Source: CAZCBJ01 sp964496705
GTDB lineage: Bacteria > Chloroflexota > Anaerolineae > Anaerolineales > Anaerolineaceae
Direction: 5' to 3'
Assembly (NCBI GenBank): GCA_964496705.1
Contig: CAZCBJ010000031.1
Coordinates: 1 to 25,784, forward strand
Length of the DNA stretch: 25,784 bases
The notes under the pieces are model-generated. The model was not told the origin of the DNA. It saw only the letters and a program-made list of their open reading frames with translations, and made no database searches. The position numbers and the translations under genes are program-made. Shown in pieces: positions 1 to 6,916 of the stretch. Numbering within the stretch: position 1 is the first letter of the stretch; each line of letters begins with the position of its first letter.

Positions 1-1
1 C

Positions 2-943
2 CCCGTCGAGGAGATCATCGCCATCTACCTGGGTGAGCTGAAAAAGCGCGCCGAGGCGCTGCTGCATGAGGAGATCGAGGGCGTCACACTGGGGCGTCCG
101 GTGAGCTTCTCCAGCGACCCCAAACGCGACCGGCAGGCTGAGGATATCCTGCGCCAGGCGGCGCGCGAAGCGGGCTTCAAGCAGGTGGCGCTGGAATTTG
201 AGCCGGTGGCGGCCGCGCTGTGGTACGAGATGAGCCTGCAGCGCCCGCAGACCGCGCTGATCTTTGACTTTGGCGGCGGCACGCTGGACATCACCATCAT
301 GCGCCTGGGCGACCCGCAGGACCGCAAAGTGTTCGCCAGCGGCGGCATCGGCATCGCCGGCAGCGATTTTGACCGCGCGATCATTGAAAAGCGCATGCTG
401 ACCCACTTCGGCTTGGGCAAGGTCAATCATGAGCTGGATTTGCTCGAGCTGGTCAATACCGTGTCGGATTGGATCGCGCTGCCTGAGCTGAGCACGCCGC
501 GCGCCCGCCACCGCCTGGAAAAGGCCGCCCAGCAGGGCCTGGCTCCGGTGGAGATGCGCGCGCTCAAATCGCTGATCTTCAACGATCTGGCATTTTCCTT
601 CTATAACATGGTCGAGAACGGCAAAATCAGCCTCTCCAGCCAGGGCGCGGTGGAGCTGCGCATGCGGGAACGCGAGATGGATATCTGGGAGCTGTACACG
701 CGCAGCCAGTTCGAGGCCGACATCGCCCCCGCCGCGGTGCAGATTGAGCAGGTGCTGCTGGATACATTGGCCGAATCCGGCTTGGAGCCGGAGCAGATCG
801 ACGCGGTGGTCAAGACCGGCGGCTCCTCGAGCATTCCCCTGTTTTCAGAGATGCTGGGACGCATCTTCGGCGCCGAAAAACTGATCGCCTCCGACACCTT
901 CAGCAGTGTGACCGCCGGGCTGGCGATTCGCGCGGCGATGTAA
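2..943 (+). CDS. Hsp70 family protein, YegD-like, 5' end cut off by window
   Basis: ATP-binding chaperone-like protein of the actin/Hsp70 fold, closest in style to the YegD branch. The reading frame is open from base 2 with no credible start, so the N-terminal part with the first phosphate loop lies outside the window; 313 residues are visible. The second phosphate motif (IFDFGGGTLDITI) and the adenosine motif (VVKTGGSSSIPLF) are both present, as is the GIAGSDFDRAI segment that normally follows the second phosphate loop. The visible part ends soon after the ATPase fold, so there is no classical DnaK substrate-binding domain, which fits YegD rather than DnaK. It ends 41 bases before the next gene on the same strand. 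The family call is from motifs; the client or role is unknown. Confidence 0.88.
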   Translation, partial: PVEEIIAIYLGELKKRAEALLHEEIEGVTLGRPVSFSSDPKRDRQAEDILRQAAREAGFKQVALEFEPVAAALWYEMSLQRPQTALIFDFGGGTLDITIMRLGDPQDRKVFASGGIGIAGSDFDRAIIEKRMLTHFGLGKVNHELDLLELVNTVSDWIALPELSTPRARHRLEKAAQQGLAPVEMRALKSLIFNDLAFSFYNMVENGKISLSSQGAVELRMREREMDIWELYTRSQFEADIAPAAVQIEQVLLDTLAESGLEPEQIDAVVKTGGSSSIPLFSEMLGRIFGAEKLIASDTFSSVTAGLAIRAAM

Positions 944-949
944 CTCAGG

Positions 950-955
950 TATAAT
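950..955 (+). promoter_or_regulatory. Possible -10 box upstream of the 120-residue protein
   Basis: A perfect TATAAT lies 29 bases before the ATG at 985. The hexamer 17 bases upstream (TTCGCG, 927-932) is a poor -35, and it falls inside the Hsp70 gene. It could give the small gene its own transcript, but read-through from the Hsp70 gene is equally possible. Confidence 0.35.
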
Positions 956-984
956 TTTCCAATATCCCCCGTAAGGAGAAAGCC

Positions 985-1347
985 ATGTTCCCACCTTCCA
1001 TGCTCGCCCGCTTGTTCGTGCGCGGCAGCCTCAAGAACACCCCCACTGGTTATGAATTCAAGCTCAAGAACGTGATCGACTCAGGCACCCTCACCGGTCT
1101 GGGCACCTTCACCATGGATAACGCCACTGTGGACCCGTCCAAGGTGCTGCTCAAAGTTGGCGAAAAGGAAGTGCGCGGCGACCAGCTGGCCCGCGAGAAC
1201 CCGCTGTTCGTGCGCGCTTACGCCGAGATCCTGATCAGCGTGGAGGGCGCTCCGCTGGCTGCCGGCGAGCACAGCCTCGCGCTGCAGGTTTCTGCGCGCG
1301 AAGCCGGCCGCCTGCAGTTCAACATCACCGAGCCGCTGGCGGAATAA
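985..1347 (+). CDS. Small uncharacterised protein (120 aa)
   Basis: I do not recognise a named family. The ATG at 985 follows a good Shine-Dalgarno sequence (AAGGAGAAAG). The product is soluble, without signal peptide or membrane segment. It has alternating hydrophobic stretches separated by short polar turns (for example YEFKLKNVIDSGTLTG, then ILISVEGAPLAAGEHSLALQV), which suggests an all-beta sandwich. The wording of the sequence (a named residue 'value' strand, then a GEHSLALQV strand) resembles small beta-sandwich accessory domains rather than an enzyme; no catalytic motif is seen. It lies directly downstream of the Hsp70-like gene on the same strand, so it may be co-expressed with it. 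Confidence 0.75.
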   Translation: MFPPSMLARLFVRGSLKNTPTGYEFKLKNVIDSGTLTGLGTFTMDNATVDPSKVLLKVGEKEVRGDQLARENPLFVRAYAEILISVEGAPLAAGEHSLALQVSAREAGRLQFNITEPLAE

Positions 1348-1358
1348 GCCGCGATTTT

Positions 1359-1421
1359 TCCGCAGATCACGCAGATGCTCGCAGATTTATTATGGCAAAA
1401 ATCTGCGCAATCTGCGGATTC
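1359..1421. repeat. Intergenic palindromic repeat built from CGCAGAT units, copy 1
   Basis: The left half carries three CGCAGAT words (CCGCAGAT, ACGCAGAT, TCGCAGAT) spaced 9-10 bases apart. The right half carries their inverse (ATCTGCG, ATCTGCGGATT), so the element can fold into a long imperfect hairpin. It fills the space between two convergent genes, just after the stop at 1347 and before the acylase stop at 1427, where such a hairpin could protect or end both transcripts. A second copy with the same plan and the same ATCTGCGGATTCT end lies at 12045-12115. Confidence 0.85.
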
Positions 1422-1426
1422 TCTTC

Positions 1427-3778
1427 TTAGGCTTTGGCTATCAACTGCAGCCGCGCCTCCAGAACCGTTTCGATCTCGGCGCGGTCGAGCAGCAGCGGGT
1501 GGTACACGTTGTTGAACCAATCAGAAATGCCGTCAGCGAAATGCGCGCTGGTGGGATGACCGGATTGACCGGGCGCCACCTGGCTGAGCGCGTGCCCGGG
1601 GTCGGCCAGGTCGATGATGAAGCGGAAGGGCGGGCCGGTGATGTTGTCGTGTTTGAAGCTGCCCATGTTGCTCCAGGAGGCGCAGACGGTGGTGCCGTCG
1701 CCGCTGATGGGGAACGGCCCCAGGTTGAAGACGCGGTCCAGCGGTTTCTGCGCTCCCAGCACATGCCCAAAGGTCAGTTGGTGCAGCGCGCCCCAGCGCC
1801 AGGCTTGCATATCAGCGCCCAGCTCCTGGCTGAGCCAGTCCAGCGACTGCCCCAGAGCCAGCAGCAGAACCTCGTCGCGGTCCTCAGCGCCGCCCAGGTT
1901 CCACCACGCCGAATCGGGGGACTGCAGCAGCACCCCCAGCCAGTCCAGGTTGTGTTCCGGCCACAGCCCGGGGAAAAGCCCCGCGCCGCGCACGCGCTCG
2001 GAGAGGCTGCCGGTCCTTGCCAACAGCAGCTCCAGCACCTTGCGCAGCAGCACTTCGTAGAGCGCGGCAGCCGGGCTGTCGGCATCCAGCTGCCCGTCCC
2101 ATTCCGCCATCAGGCGCACCGCTGCCGCCGGGCGTGCATCGTCTGTGCGCAATTTACCCGTGTAGTGGGCCAGCTGGCGGGCGGAGAGCGACACCAGGTC
2201 GGATTGCATCCGGCGCACATAAGCGGTGTCAACCTGTTCCGCCGCTTCGATCAGCTCGGTGATGCGCCCGGCGCGGCTGCCGTTGATGTAATCAATGCTC
2301 AGGAAGTGGGGGTATTCCGGGCCGTTGACCGCGTTGTTGGCGGTGACGATGAAGCCGCGCGGGGGGTTATGCAGGAACGGCAATTCATCGAAGGGGATGG
2401 TGCCCACCCATTCAAATTCGCCCGTCCAGCCGGGTGAGGGCAGGCTGCCGTTGCCTTTGGCGCGCACCGGCACATTGCCCGGCAGCAGGTAGGCGATGTT
2501 GCCCTGTCGGTCAGCCAGCACTACGTTCTGGATCGGGCAGCCCCAGCGGCGCATCGCCTCGCGCATTTCCAGGCAGGTTCGCGCCCGCAAACCGGCGAAG
2601 AAGGTTTCGATAGTGTGGTCAGGCTCCAGCGCCGTCCAGCGCAGCGCATAGGGTGGTTCTGGTGCAATGCTCTGCAGCAGAGCGCGGTTGATCACCGGCC
2701 CGTGGTGGGTGACCACGACTTCTTCCACCACCGGCGGTTTACCCTTGACCCTGATCTCTTCGCGGCGCACTTCGGCGGGCAGCCACTCGCCGCGGAATTC
2801 GTATTCCACCCGCCCATCCGCCCTGCGCAGATGCTCCTCGTAGAGGTCCTGCACATCTGTAAAACCGTTGGTGTAGCCCCAGGCAACCTCGCCGTTGTGC
2901 CCGGCCACCACCAACGGAACGCCGGGCAGGCTGGCGCCGGCGAGGGTGACGCCCGCGGCGCAGAGGGTGTTGAGATACCAGATGGCCGGATTGGTCAGGC
3001 TGAGGTGCATGTCGTTGGCCAAAATGGGCTTGCCCGAGGCGGAGCGCGCTGCGCCGATCACCCAGTTGTTGCTGCCCACGCCGTTGAAAGCGCCCGGCCC
3101 GGCCCAGGTGCGCGCAGCGCTGGCCAGCGCGCTGCCGGCTTTGGCGGCGTCCAGAATGAACGGCCAATTCTGGGTCAGGTCGACCTCTAGCCCGGCGGCC
3201 TGCATGGCGCCCATCTGCGCCTGCAATTGACCGCGCAGCAGCTCGCTTTCCCAGTTGACCGACAGCGTCCAGCACATCAGCTTGACCCAGGCCAGGATGT
3301 CGGCCTTCTGCCAGGGCTCAGGCCGGTAGCCCAGCAGGCTGAATTCCACAGGCAATTTACCTTTTTCGATCCAGGCGTTGACCCCGGCGCAGTACGTCTC
3401 CAGCAGCGGCTGGAATTCATCGGCCGCCATATCAGCCTCACGCTGCGCCACCGCGTACATGCCCAGCGTGCGCATGGCGATGTCGGCCTGCAGACCCGCC
3501 TCGCCGAGAACCTCAGACAGCCGCCCGGCGCACACCCGCCGGTTGAAATCCATTTGCCACAAACGCTCCTGAGCGTGGGTGAAGCCCTGGGCAAACAACG
3601 CGTCTTCCAGATGGTCGGCGAAGATGTGGGCGATCCCCCAGCGGTCGCGCAGCACTTCGGCGCTGCCCTTCAATCCATTGAGTTTCAGGCTGCCGGCGGT
3701 CTGCGGCAGGCTCAGGCGGCTGATCAGGCGAATTCCAGCCGGCAAGACTGCGTTCACAATCGGCTCAAGAATGGACAT
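1427..3778 (-). CDS. Penicillin acylase family protein (Ntn hydrolase)
   Basis: Amide hydrolase of the penicillin G acylase/acyl-homoserine-lactone acylase superfamily, made as a precursor that cuts itself into alpha and beta chains. The key motif GVGSNNWVIG is present; its Ser at about residue 236 would be the N-terminal nucleophile of the beta chain. An N-terminal block typical of the alpha chain (LRDRWGIAHIFA, then AQERLWQMDFNRR) precedes it, and NDMHLSLTNPAIWY and GHNGEVAWGYTN follow. The length, 783 residues, is normal for the family. The start is set at ATG 3778 by a strong ribosome site six bases upstream; an in-frame TTG at 3796 lies inside that site. I see no classical signal peptide, although most characterised relatives are exported. 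The substrate (beta-lactam, N-acyl lactone, other acyl amides) cannot be read from sequence. Confidence 0.92.
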   Translation of the reverse strand: MSILEPIVNAVLPAGIRLISRLSLPQTAGSLKLNGLKGSAEVLRDRWGIAHIFADHLEDALFAQGFTHAQERLWQMDFNRRVCAGRLSEVLGEAGLQADIAMRTLGMYAVAQREADMAADEFQPLLETYCAGVNAWIEKGKLPVEFSLLGYRPEPWQKADILAWVKLMCWTLSVNWESELLRGQLQAQMGAMQAAGLEVDLTQNWPFILDAAKAGSALASAARTWAGPGAFNGVGSNNWVIGAARSASGKPILANDMHLSLTNPAIWYLNTLCAAGVTLAGASLPGVPLVVAGHNGEVAWGYTNGFTDVQDLYEEHLRRADGRVEYEFRGEWLPAEVRREEIRVKGKPPVVEEVVVTHHGPVINRALLQSIAPEPPYALRWTALEPDHTIETFFAGLRARTCLEMREAMRRWGCPIQNVVLADRQGNIAYLLPGNVPVRAKGNGSLPSPGWTGEFEWVGTIPFDELPFLHNPPRGFIVTANNAVNGPEYPHFLSIDYINGSRAGRITELIEAAEQVDTAYVRRMQSDLVSLSARQLAHYTGKLRTDDARPAAAVRLMAEWDGQLDADSPAAALYEVLLRKVLELLLARTGSLSERVRGAGLFPGLWPEHNLDWLGVLLQSPDSAWWNLGGAEDRDEVLLLALGQSLDWLSQELGADMQAWRWGALHQLTFGHVLGAQKPLDRVFNLGPFPISGDGTTVCASWSNMGSFKHDNITGPPFRFIIDLADPGHALSQVAPGQSGHPTSAHFADGISDWFNNVYHPLLLDRAEIETVLEARLQLIAKA

Positions 3779-3784
3779 GCTCAA

Positions 3785-3793
3785 CTCCTCCTT
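3785..3793 (-). promoter_or_regulatory. Ribosome binding site deciding the acylase start
   Basis: Reads AAGGAGGAG on the minus strand, six bases (TTGAGC) before the ATG at 3778. It rules out the in-frame TTG at 3796, which would bury the site inside the coding region. Confidence 0.85.
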
Positions 3794-3879
3794 CAATGAT
3801 CCAGGTGCATGAAGCTCTCAGTGCGCAAGGCGTTGGTTTCAGCCGGTTTTTCGGCGCGCCGGTGACATCGCTGTGATTT

Positions 3880-4452
3880 TTATTCGTAGCGCACGTTGAT
3901 ATTGGTGGTTTTGGCATCCAACTGGACGCCCTGCACCACCAGCTTTTTCCCGCTGGCTGAGCCGGTGAACACCATGCTGAACAGGTTATCCATGACCACC
4001 GTCACCTGCGGCTCTTCGGTCAAGCCGCGGCTGGTCAGCGTATCGCGCACCCATTGGGCTGCCTCGCTGATGGGCATGGAGGTCTGGTAGTTGACCACCG
4101 CGCCCGCTCCCTCACCCATCACCATCAGGCTGGCGGCATCCTCCGGCACGGGGAATTCCTCGGGATATTCACCGCTGCCGAGGCTGAAAGGCAGGTCGCC
4201 AGGGGTGGGTTCGGCATCCCCGCCCTGATGGGAGGATTTGTTCTTATCCTTGTTCTGCCCGGGAGCCAGCTCCTTGCCCTTGCCTTCATCCTTCTCTTGA
4301 TCCGCATCCCCGCCCTGCTCCATCTTTTCAACCTGTTTTTCAACCTCTTTTTTCAGATCGGGGGCTTTGGGTTTGAAGCTGTTCAGGTTGCAGGCCAGCA
4401 TCAGGCTGGCAACTAGCAGAATCACCACCACGCGCAAGATCTTTTTCTTCAT
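3880..4452 (-). CDS. Putative lipoprotein with charged linker
   Basis: A 190-residue exported protein of unknown function. The N-terminus is a lipoprotein signal: Lys-rich start, hydrophobic core, then a lipobox LMLAC with Cys21 as the lipidation site. Residues 30-85 form a very charged, low-complexity tether rich in Lys, Glu, Gln, Asp and Gly. Residues 88-190 form a compact domain opening with YPEEFPVPEDA and followed by VVNYQTSMPISEAAQWVRDTL, a layout common in bacterial lipoproteins where a helix such as EAAQWVRDTLTSRGL follows a beta strand. The ATG at 4452 has the ribosome site AAGGAG; an in-frame TTG at 4473 lacks one. It is divergent from the next lipoprotein gene, so the two may share a control region. 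No enzymatic motif is visible. Confidence 0.85.
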   Translation of the reverse strand: MKKKILRVVVILLVASLMLACNLNSFKPKAPDLKKEVEKQVEKMEQGGDADQEKDEGKGKELAPGQNKDKNKSSHQGGDAEPTPGDLPFSLGSGEYPEEFPVPEDAASLMVMGEGAGAVVNYQTSMPISEAAQWVRDTLTSRGLTEEPQVTVVMDNLFSMVFTGSASGKKLVVQGVQLDAKTTNINVRYE

Positions 4453-4474
4453 CGTCTTCTCCTTGAACACCAAT

Positions 4475-4480
4475 ATTATA
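4475..4480 (-). promoter_or_regulatory. Probable -10 box for the 3880-4452 lipoprotein gene
   Basis: Minus-strand TATAAT placed 22 bases before the ATG at 4452, leaving a short leader that contains the ribosome site. No good -35 is seen at the usual distance. It lies in the 112-base divergent region 4453-4564. Confidence 0.45.
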
Positions 4481-4564
4481 CGGTCGTTTTGATTGAAAAG
4501 TGCTCACCACCTGACCCGGCTGGAGTACAATATCTGCACTTTTACCCATGCGAGGTCAGCCATC

Positions 4565-5656
4565 ATGCCCATTCGCCGCCTGTCACTGGCGCTGATCGTC
4601 CTGCTGCTCTTGTCCCTCAGTCTGCTGTCCTGCGGGGCTGAGGTTGAGGATGCAACCGCCACGCCCCTGCGCACCGCCGCTTCCGCCACCCCTCAGGCAG
4701 CCCGGGAGGGCATGACCGTTTATTTCAGCGATCCGGCTGCGCCGGGCGCGGAAGCGCGCAGCGGTGGGTTGGACGAGGTGTTGATCGCGGCGATTGACGA
4801 CGCACGGCAAAGCATTGATCTGGCCATGTACAACATCAGCCTGCAGAAGGTGGCGGATGCGCTGCTGCGCGCCGCGCAGCGCGGTGTGCGCGTGCGCATG
4901 GTGATCGAATCGGAAGCCCTGGACGGCAGGGTGCCGCAAAGGCTCAAGGACAGCGGGTTGATTGAAATCATCGGCGACCGGCGCGAGGGCCTGATGCACA
5001 ACAAGTACATGGTGATTGACGAGCGCACGGTGTGGACCGGCTCGCTGAATTACACGGTCAGCGGAACGTACGATGACAACAACAACCTGGTGCGCATTCA
5101 ATCCGCGCCGCTGGCCGAGGATTACCGCGCCGACTTCGAAGCCATGTTCAACGATGACCTGTTCGGGTATGAGAAGAACGAGCGCATTCCTCATCCGCAG
5201 GTGACGATCGACGGGCAGGCGATGCGGGTATACTTCTCGCCCGGCGGCGGGGCAGGCGAGGCGCTGGTTGAACTGGTGCAAAGGGCGCAGCGCAGCGTCC
5301 ACTTTCTGGCTTACAACCTCACCCGGGATGACCTGACCGCAGCGCTGCTGGAGGCCGACCGGCGCGGGGTGGAGGTGCGCGGGGTGTTCGACGCCAAAAT
5401 GGCCGCAGAGAGCAGCGGCCACGATTATGAGAAGCTGCGCAAAGCCCGACTGGTGGTGCGCCTGGACGGCGGCAAGGGCCTGATGCACCACAAGGTGATC
5501 ATCGTGGACCGGCGTTGGGTGGTTTTTGGTTCGTACAATTTCACCGCCAGCGCGGAGAAGAAGAACAACGAAAACCTGCTGATCGTGGACAGCCCGCGGC
5601 TGGCGGAAAGCTTTTACGAAGAGTTTGAGAAGCTGTATAATCTGGCTAAGAAATAA
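4565..5656 (+). CDS. Lipid-anchored phospholipase D superfamily protein with two HKD motifs
   Basis: Exported phosphodiesterase of the PLD superfamily (363 residues). The signal ends in a lipobox, SLLSC, with Cys23 as the anchor. Two catalytic halves follow. The first HKD motif is HNK at 145-147 with Asp152 and GSLN at 159-162. The second is HHK at 308-310 with Asp315 and GSYN at 322-325. Each half begins with the expected strand-helix pair (AIDDARQSIDLAMYN and LVQRAQRSVHFLAYN). Both motifs are complete, so an active enzyme is likely, with a phosphohistidine intermediate as in the family. Substrates could be phospholipid or DNA; relatives of this layout include single-chain nucleases and cardiolipin synthases, but there is no membrane hairpin as in the latter. 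The start is ATG 4565; an in-frame TTG 24 codons upstream would precede the signal peptide. Confidence 0.9.
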   Translation: MPIRRLSLALIVLLLLSLSLLSCGAEVEDATATPLRTAASATPQAAREGMTVYFSDPAAPGAEARSGGLDEVLIAAIDDARQSIDLAMYNISLQKVADALLRAAQRGVRVRMVIESEALDGRVPQRLKDSGLIEIIGDRREGLMHNKYMVIDERTVWTGSLNYTVSGTYDDNNNLVRIQSAPLAEDYRADFEAMFNDDLFGYEKNERIPHPQVTIDGQAMRVYFSPGGGAGEALVELVQRAQRSVHFLAYNLTRDDLTAALLEADRRGVEVRGVFDAKMAAESSGHDYEKLRKARLVVRLDGGKGLMHHKVIIVDRRWVVFGSYNFTASAEKKNNENLLIVDSPRLAESFYEEFEKLYNLAKK

Positions 5657-5672
5657 ACTATCATCTACCCCG

Positions 5673-5710
5673 TGATCTTCTCCCGCAGCCTCGAGCCTGC
5701 GGTAAGATCA
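5673..5710. repeat. Strong inverted repeat between PLD and amidohydrolase genes
   Basis: Two nested perfect arms: TGATCTT (5673-5679) pairs with AAGATCA (5704-5710), and CCGCAG (5683-5688) pairs with CTGCGG (5697-5702), leaving an eight-base loop and a small internal bulge. There is no T tract after it, so it is not a textbook terminator. It begins 16 bases after the PLD stop and probably ends or protects that transcript. Confidence 0.65.
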
Positions 5711-5748
5711 AACCCTCTCCCATCCCCCCAAACTGCATCGGAGGTCCC

Positions 5749-6897
5749 ATGCCCCAAGCCCTGCGCGATTTACCCGTACTGGATTGCCACATCCACTACG
5801 CCCACCCCGACCTGATGCCCGGCCTGATTCACGAATTGGACGCCAACCGGGTGGGCAAGTTCAACATCGTCTGCACCCCTCACCGCCAGCGCCTCAGCCT
5901 GGTGCCGGACGCGCTGCACCTCAAAGCCCACCATCCCGGGCGCGTCTACGTCTTCGGCGGGCTGGATATCTCGGCGCTGTTCATCGCCCCCGACACCTGC
6001 GGCGAGTATTTCGCCTGGTATGTGGATGCGCTGGTTGAAATGGGCTGCGATGGGGTCAAGATGATCGAGGGCAAACCCGACATGCGCAAGACCATGCCGG
6101 TGCCGGATTTCGACAGCCCGGCTTACGCGCCTTACTGGGCCAGGATGGAGGAGACCGGCATGCCGCTGATCTTTCACGTCAACGACCCTGAGGAGTTTTG
6201 GGATGCAAGCAAGGTCCCGGACTGGGCCAAGCAGGCCGGTTGGTTCTACGGCGACGGCACCTATATCCACAACGAAGCCCAGTACACCCAGGTGCTCAAC
6301 GTGGTGGAGCGCCATCCCGGGCTGAAGGTCATCTTCGCCCACTTCTTCTTCCTCTCCGCGCAGCTCGAGCGCCTGGGCGGCTATCTTGACCGCTTCCCCA
6401 ACATGCACGTCGACCTCACCCCGGGGATCGAGATGTATTTCAACTTTGCCCGTGACCCGCAGCAGACGCGCGATTTTTTCCTGCGCTATCAGGATCGCAT
6501 TCTGCTGGGCACCGACATCGGCGCCAAGGCGCTGCTGGGCGCGCCCGGCGAGGGGATTGACCCCGGCGACAGCGCCATCCGCGTGGAGCTGACGCGCAGC
6601 TTCCTGGAGAAAGACGGTGAATTTTTTCTAGATTCATCCCGCGGCTACCTGCTGGGCAAGTTCGGCGCGCCCTTCCAGGGCATCGGGCTGCCCGTGGAAA
6701 CGCTGGAAAAAATTTATCACGCCAACTTTGAGCGCCTGGCCGGGCAGCAGCCGCGCGCGGTCAACCCTGCGGCGGTGATATCCGAATGCGAGCGCCTGAT
6801 CGGCGTCATCCCCATGCTGGGCGCCGATCAGGCGGGCATCGCCACCGATACCAGCGTGGCGCAGCAGGTCAAGGCTTATTTCGAGAACCAGCTCTGA
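5749..6897 (+). CDS. Amidohydrolase family protein (amidohydrolase-2 type)
   Basis: Metal-dependent hydrolase or decarboxylase with a TIM-barrel fold (382 residues). The opening strand ends in the metal pair CHIH (His14, His16). Further family positions are seen in order: a lysine in GVKMIEGK, a histidine in LIFHVND, another in VIFAHFFF, and the terminal aspartate in LLGTDIG. The family includes ACMSD-like decarboxylases and lactonase- or amidase-like enzymes, so the exact reaction is not determined. The ATG at 5749 is preceded by CGGAGG. The next gene, a sugar or glycoside symporter, starts 19 bases after the stop, so the pair forms an operon that probably imports and processes one compound. 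Confidence 0.85.
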   Translation: MPQALRDLPVLDCHIHYAHPDLMPGLIHELDANRVGKFNIVCTPHRQRLSLVPDALHLKAHHPGRVYVFGGLDISALFIAPDTCGEYFAWYVDALVEMGCDGVKMIEGKPDMRKTMPVPDFDSPAYAPYWARMEETGMPLIFHVNDPEEFWDASKVPDWAKQAGWFYGDGTYIHNEAQYTQVLNVVERHPGLKVIFAHFFFLSAQLERLGGYLDRFPNMHVDLTPGIEMYFNFARDPQQTRDFFLRYQDRILLGTDIGAKALLGAPGEGIDPGDSAIRVELTRSFLEKDGEFFLDSSRGYLLGKFGAPFQGIGLPVETLEKIYHANFERLAGQQPRAVNPAAVISECERLIGVIPMLGADQAGIATDTSVAQQVKAYFENQL

Positions 6898-6916
6898 GCA
6901 TTTTCAGGAGGATAAG

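Noticed and set aside
1499..2437. Plus-strand ORF of 312 codons
   Set aside because: Antisense shadow of the penicillin acylase gene, without ribosome site or recognisable domain.
3779..3796. TTG start for the acylase at 3796 and similar upstream TTG starts at 4473, 4493, 13352, 16150
   Set aside because: In each case a downstream in-frame ATG begins the conserved protein or signal peptide, in most cases with a clear ribosome site, and the extra residues show no family features.
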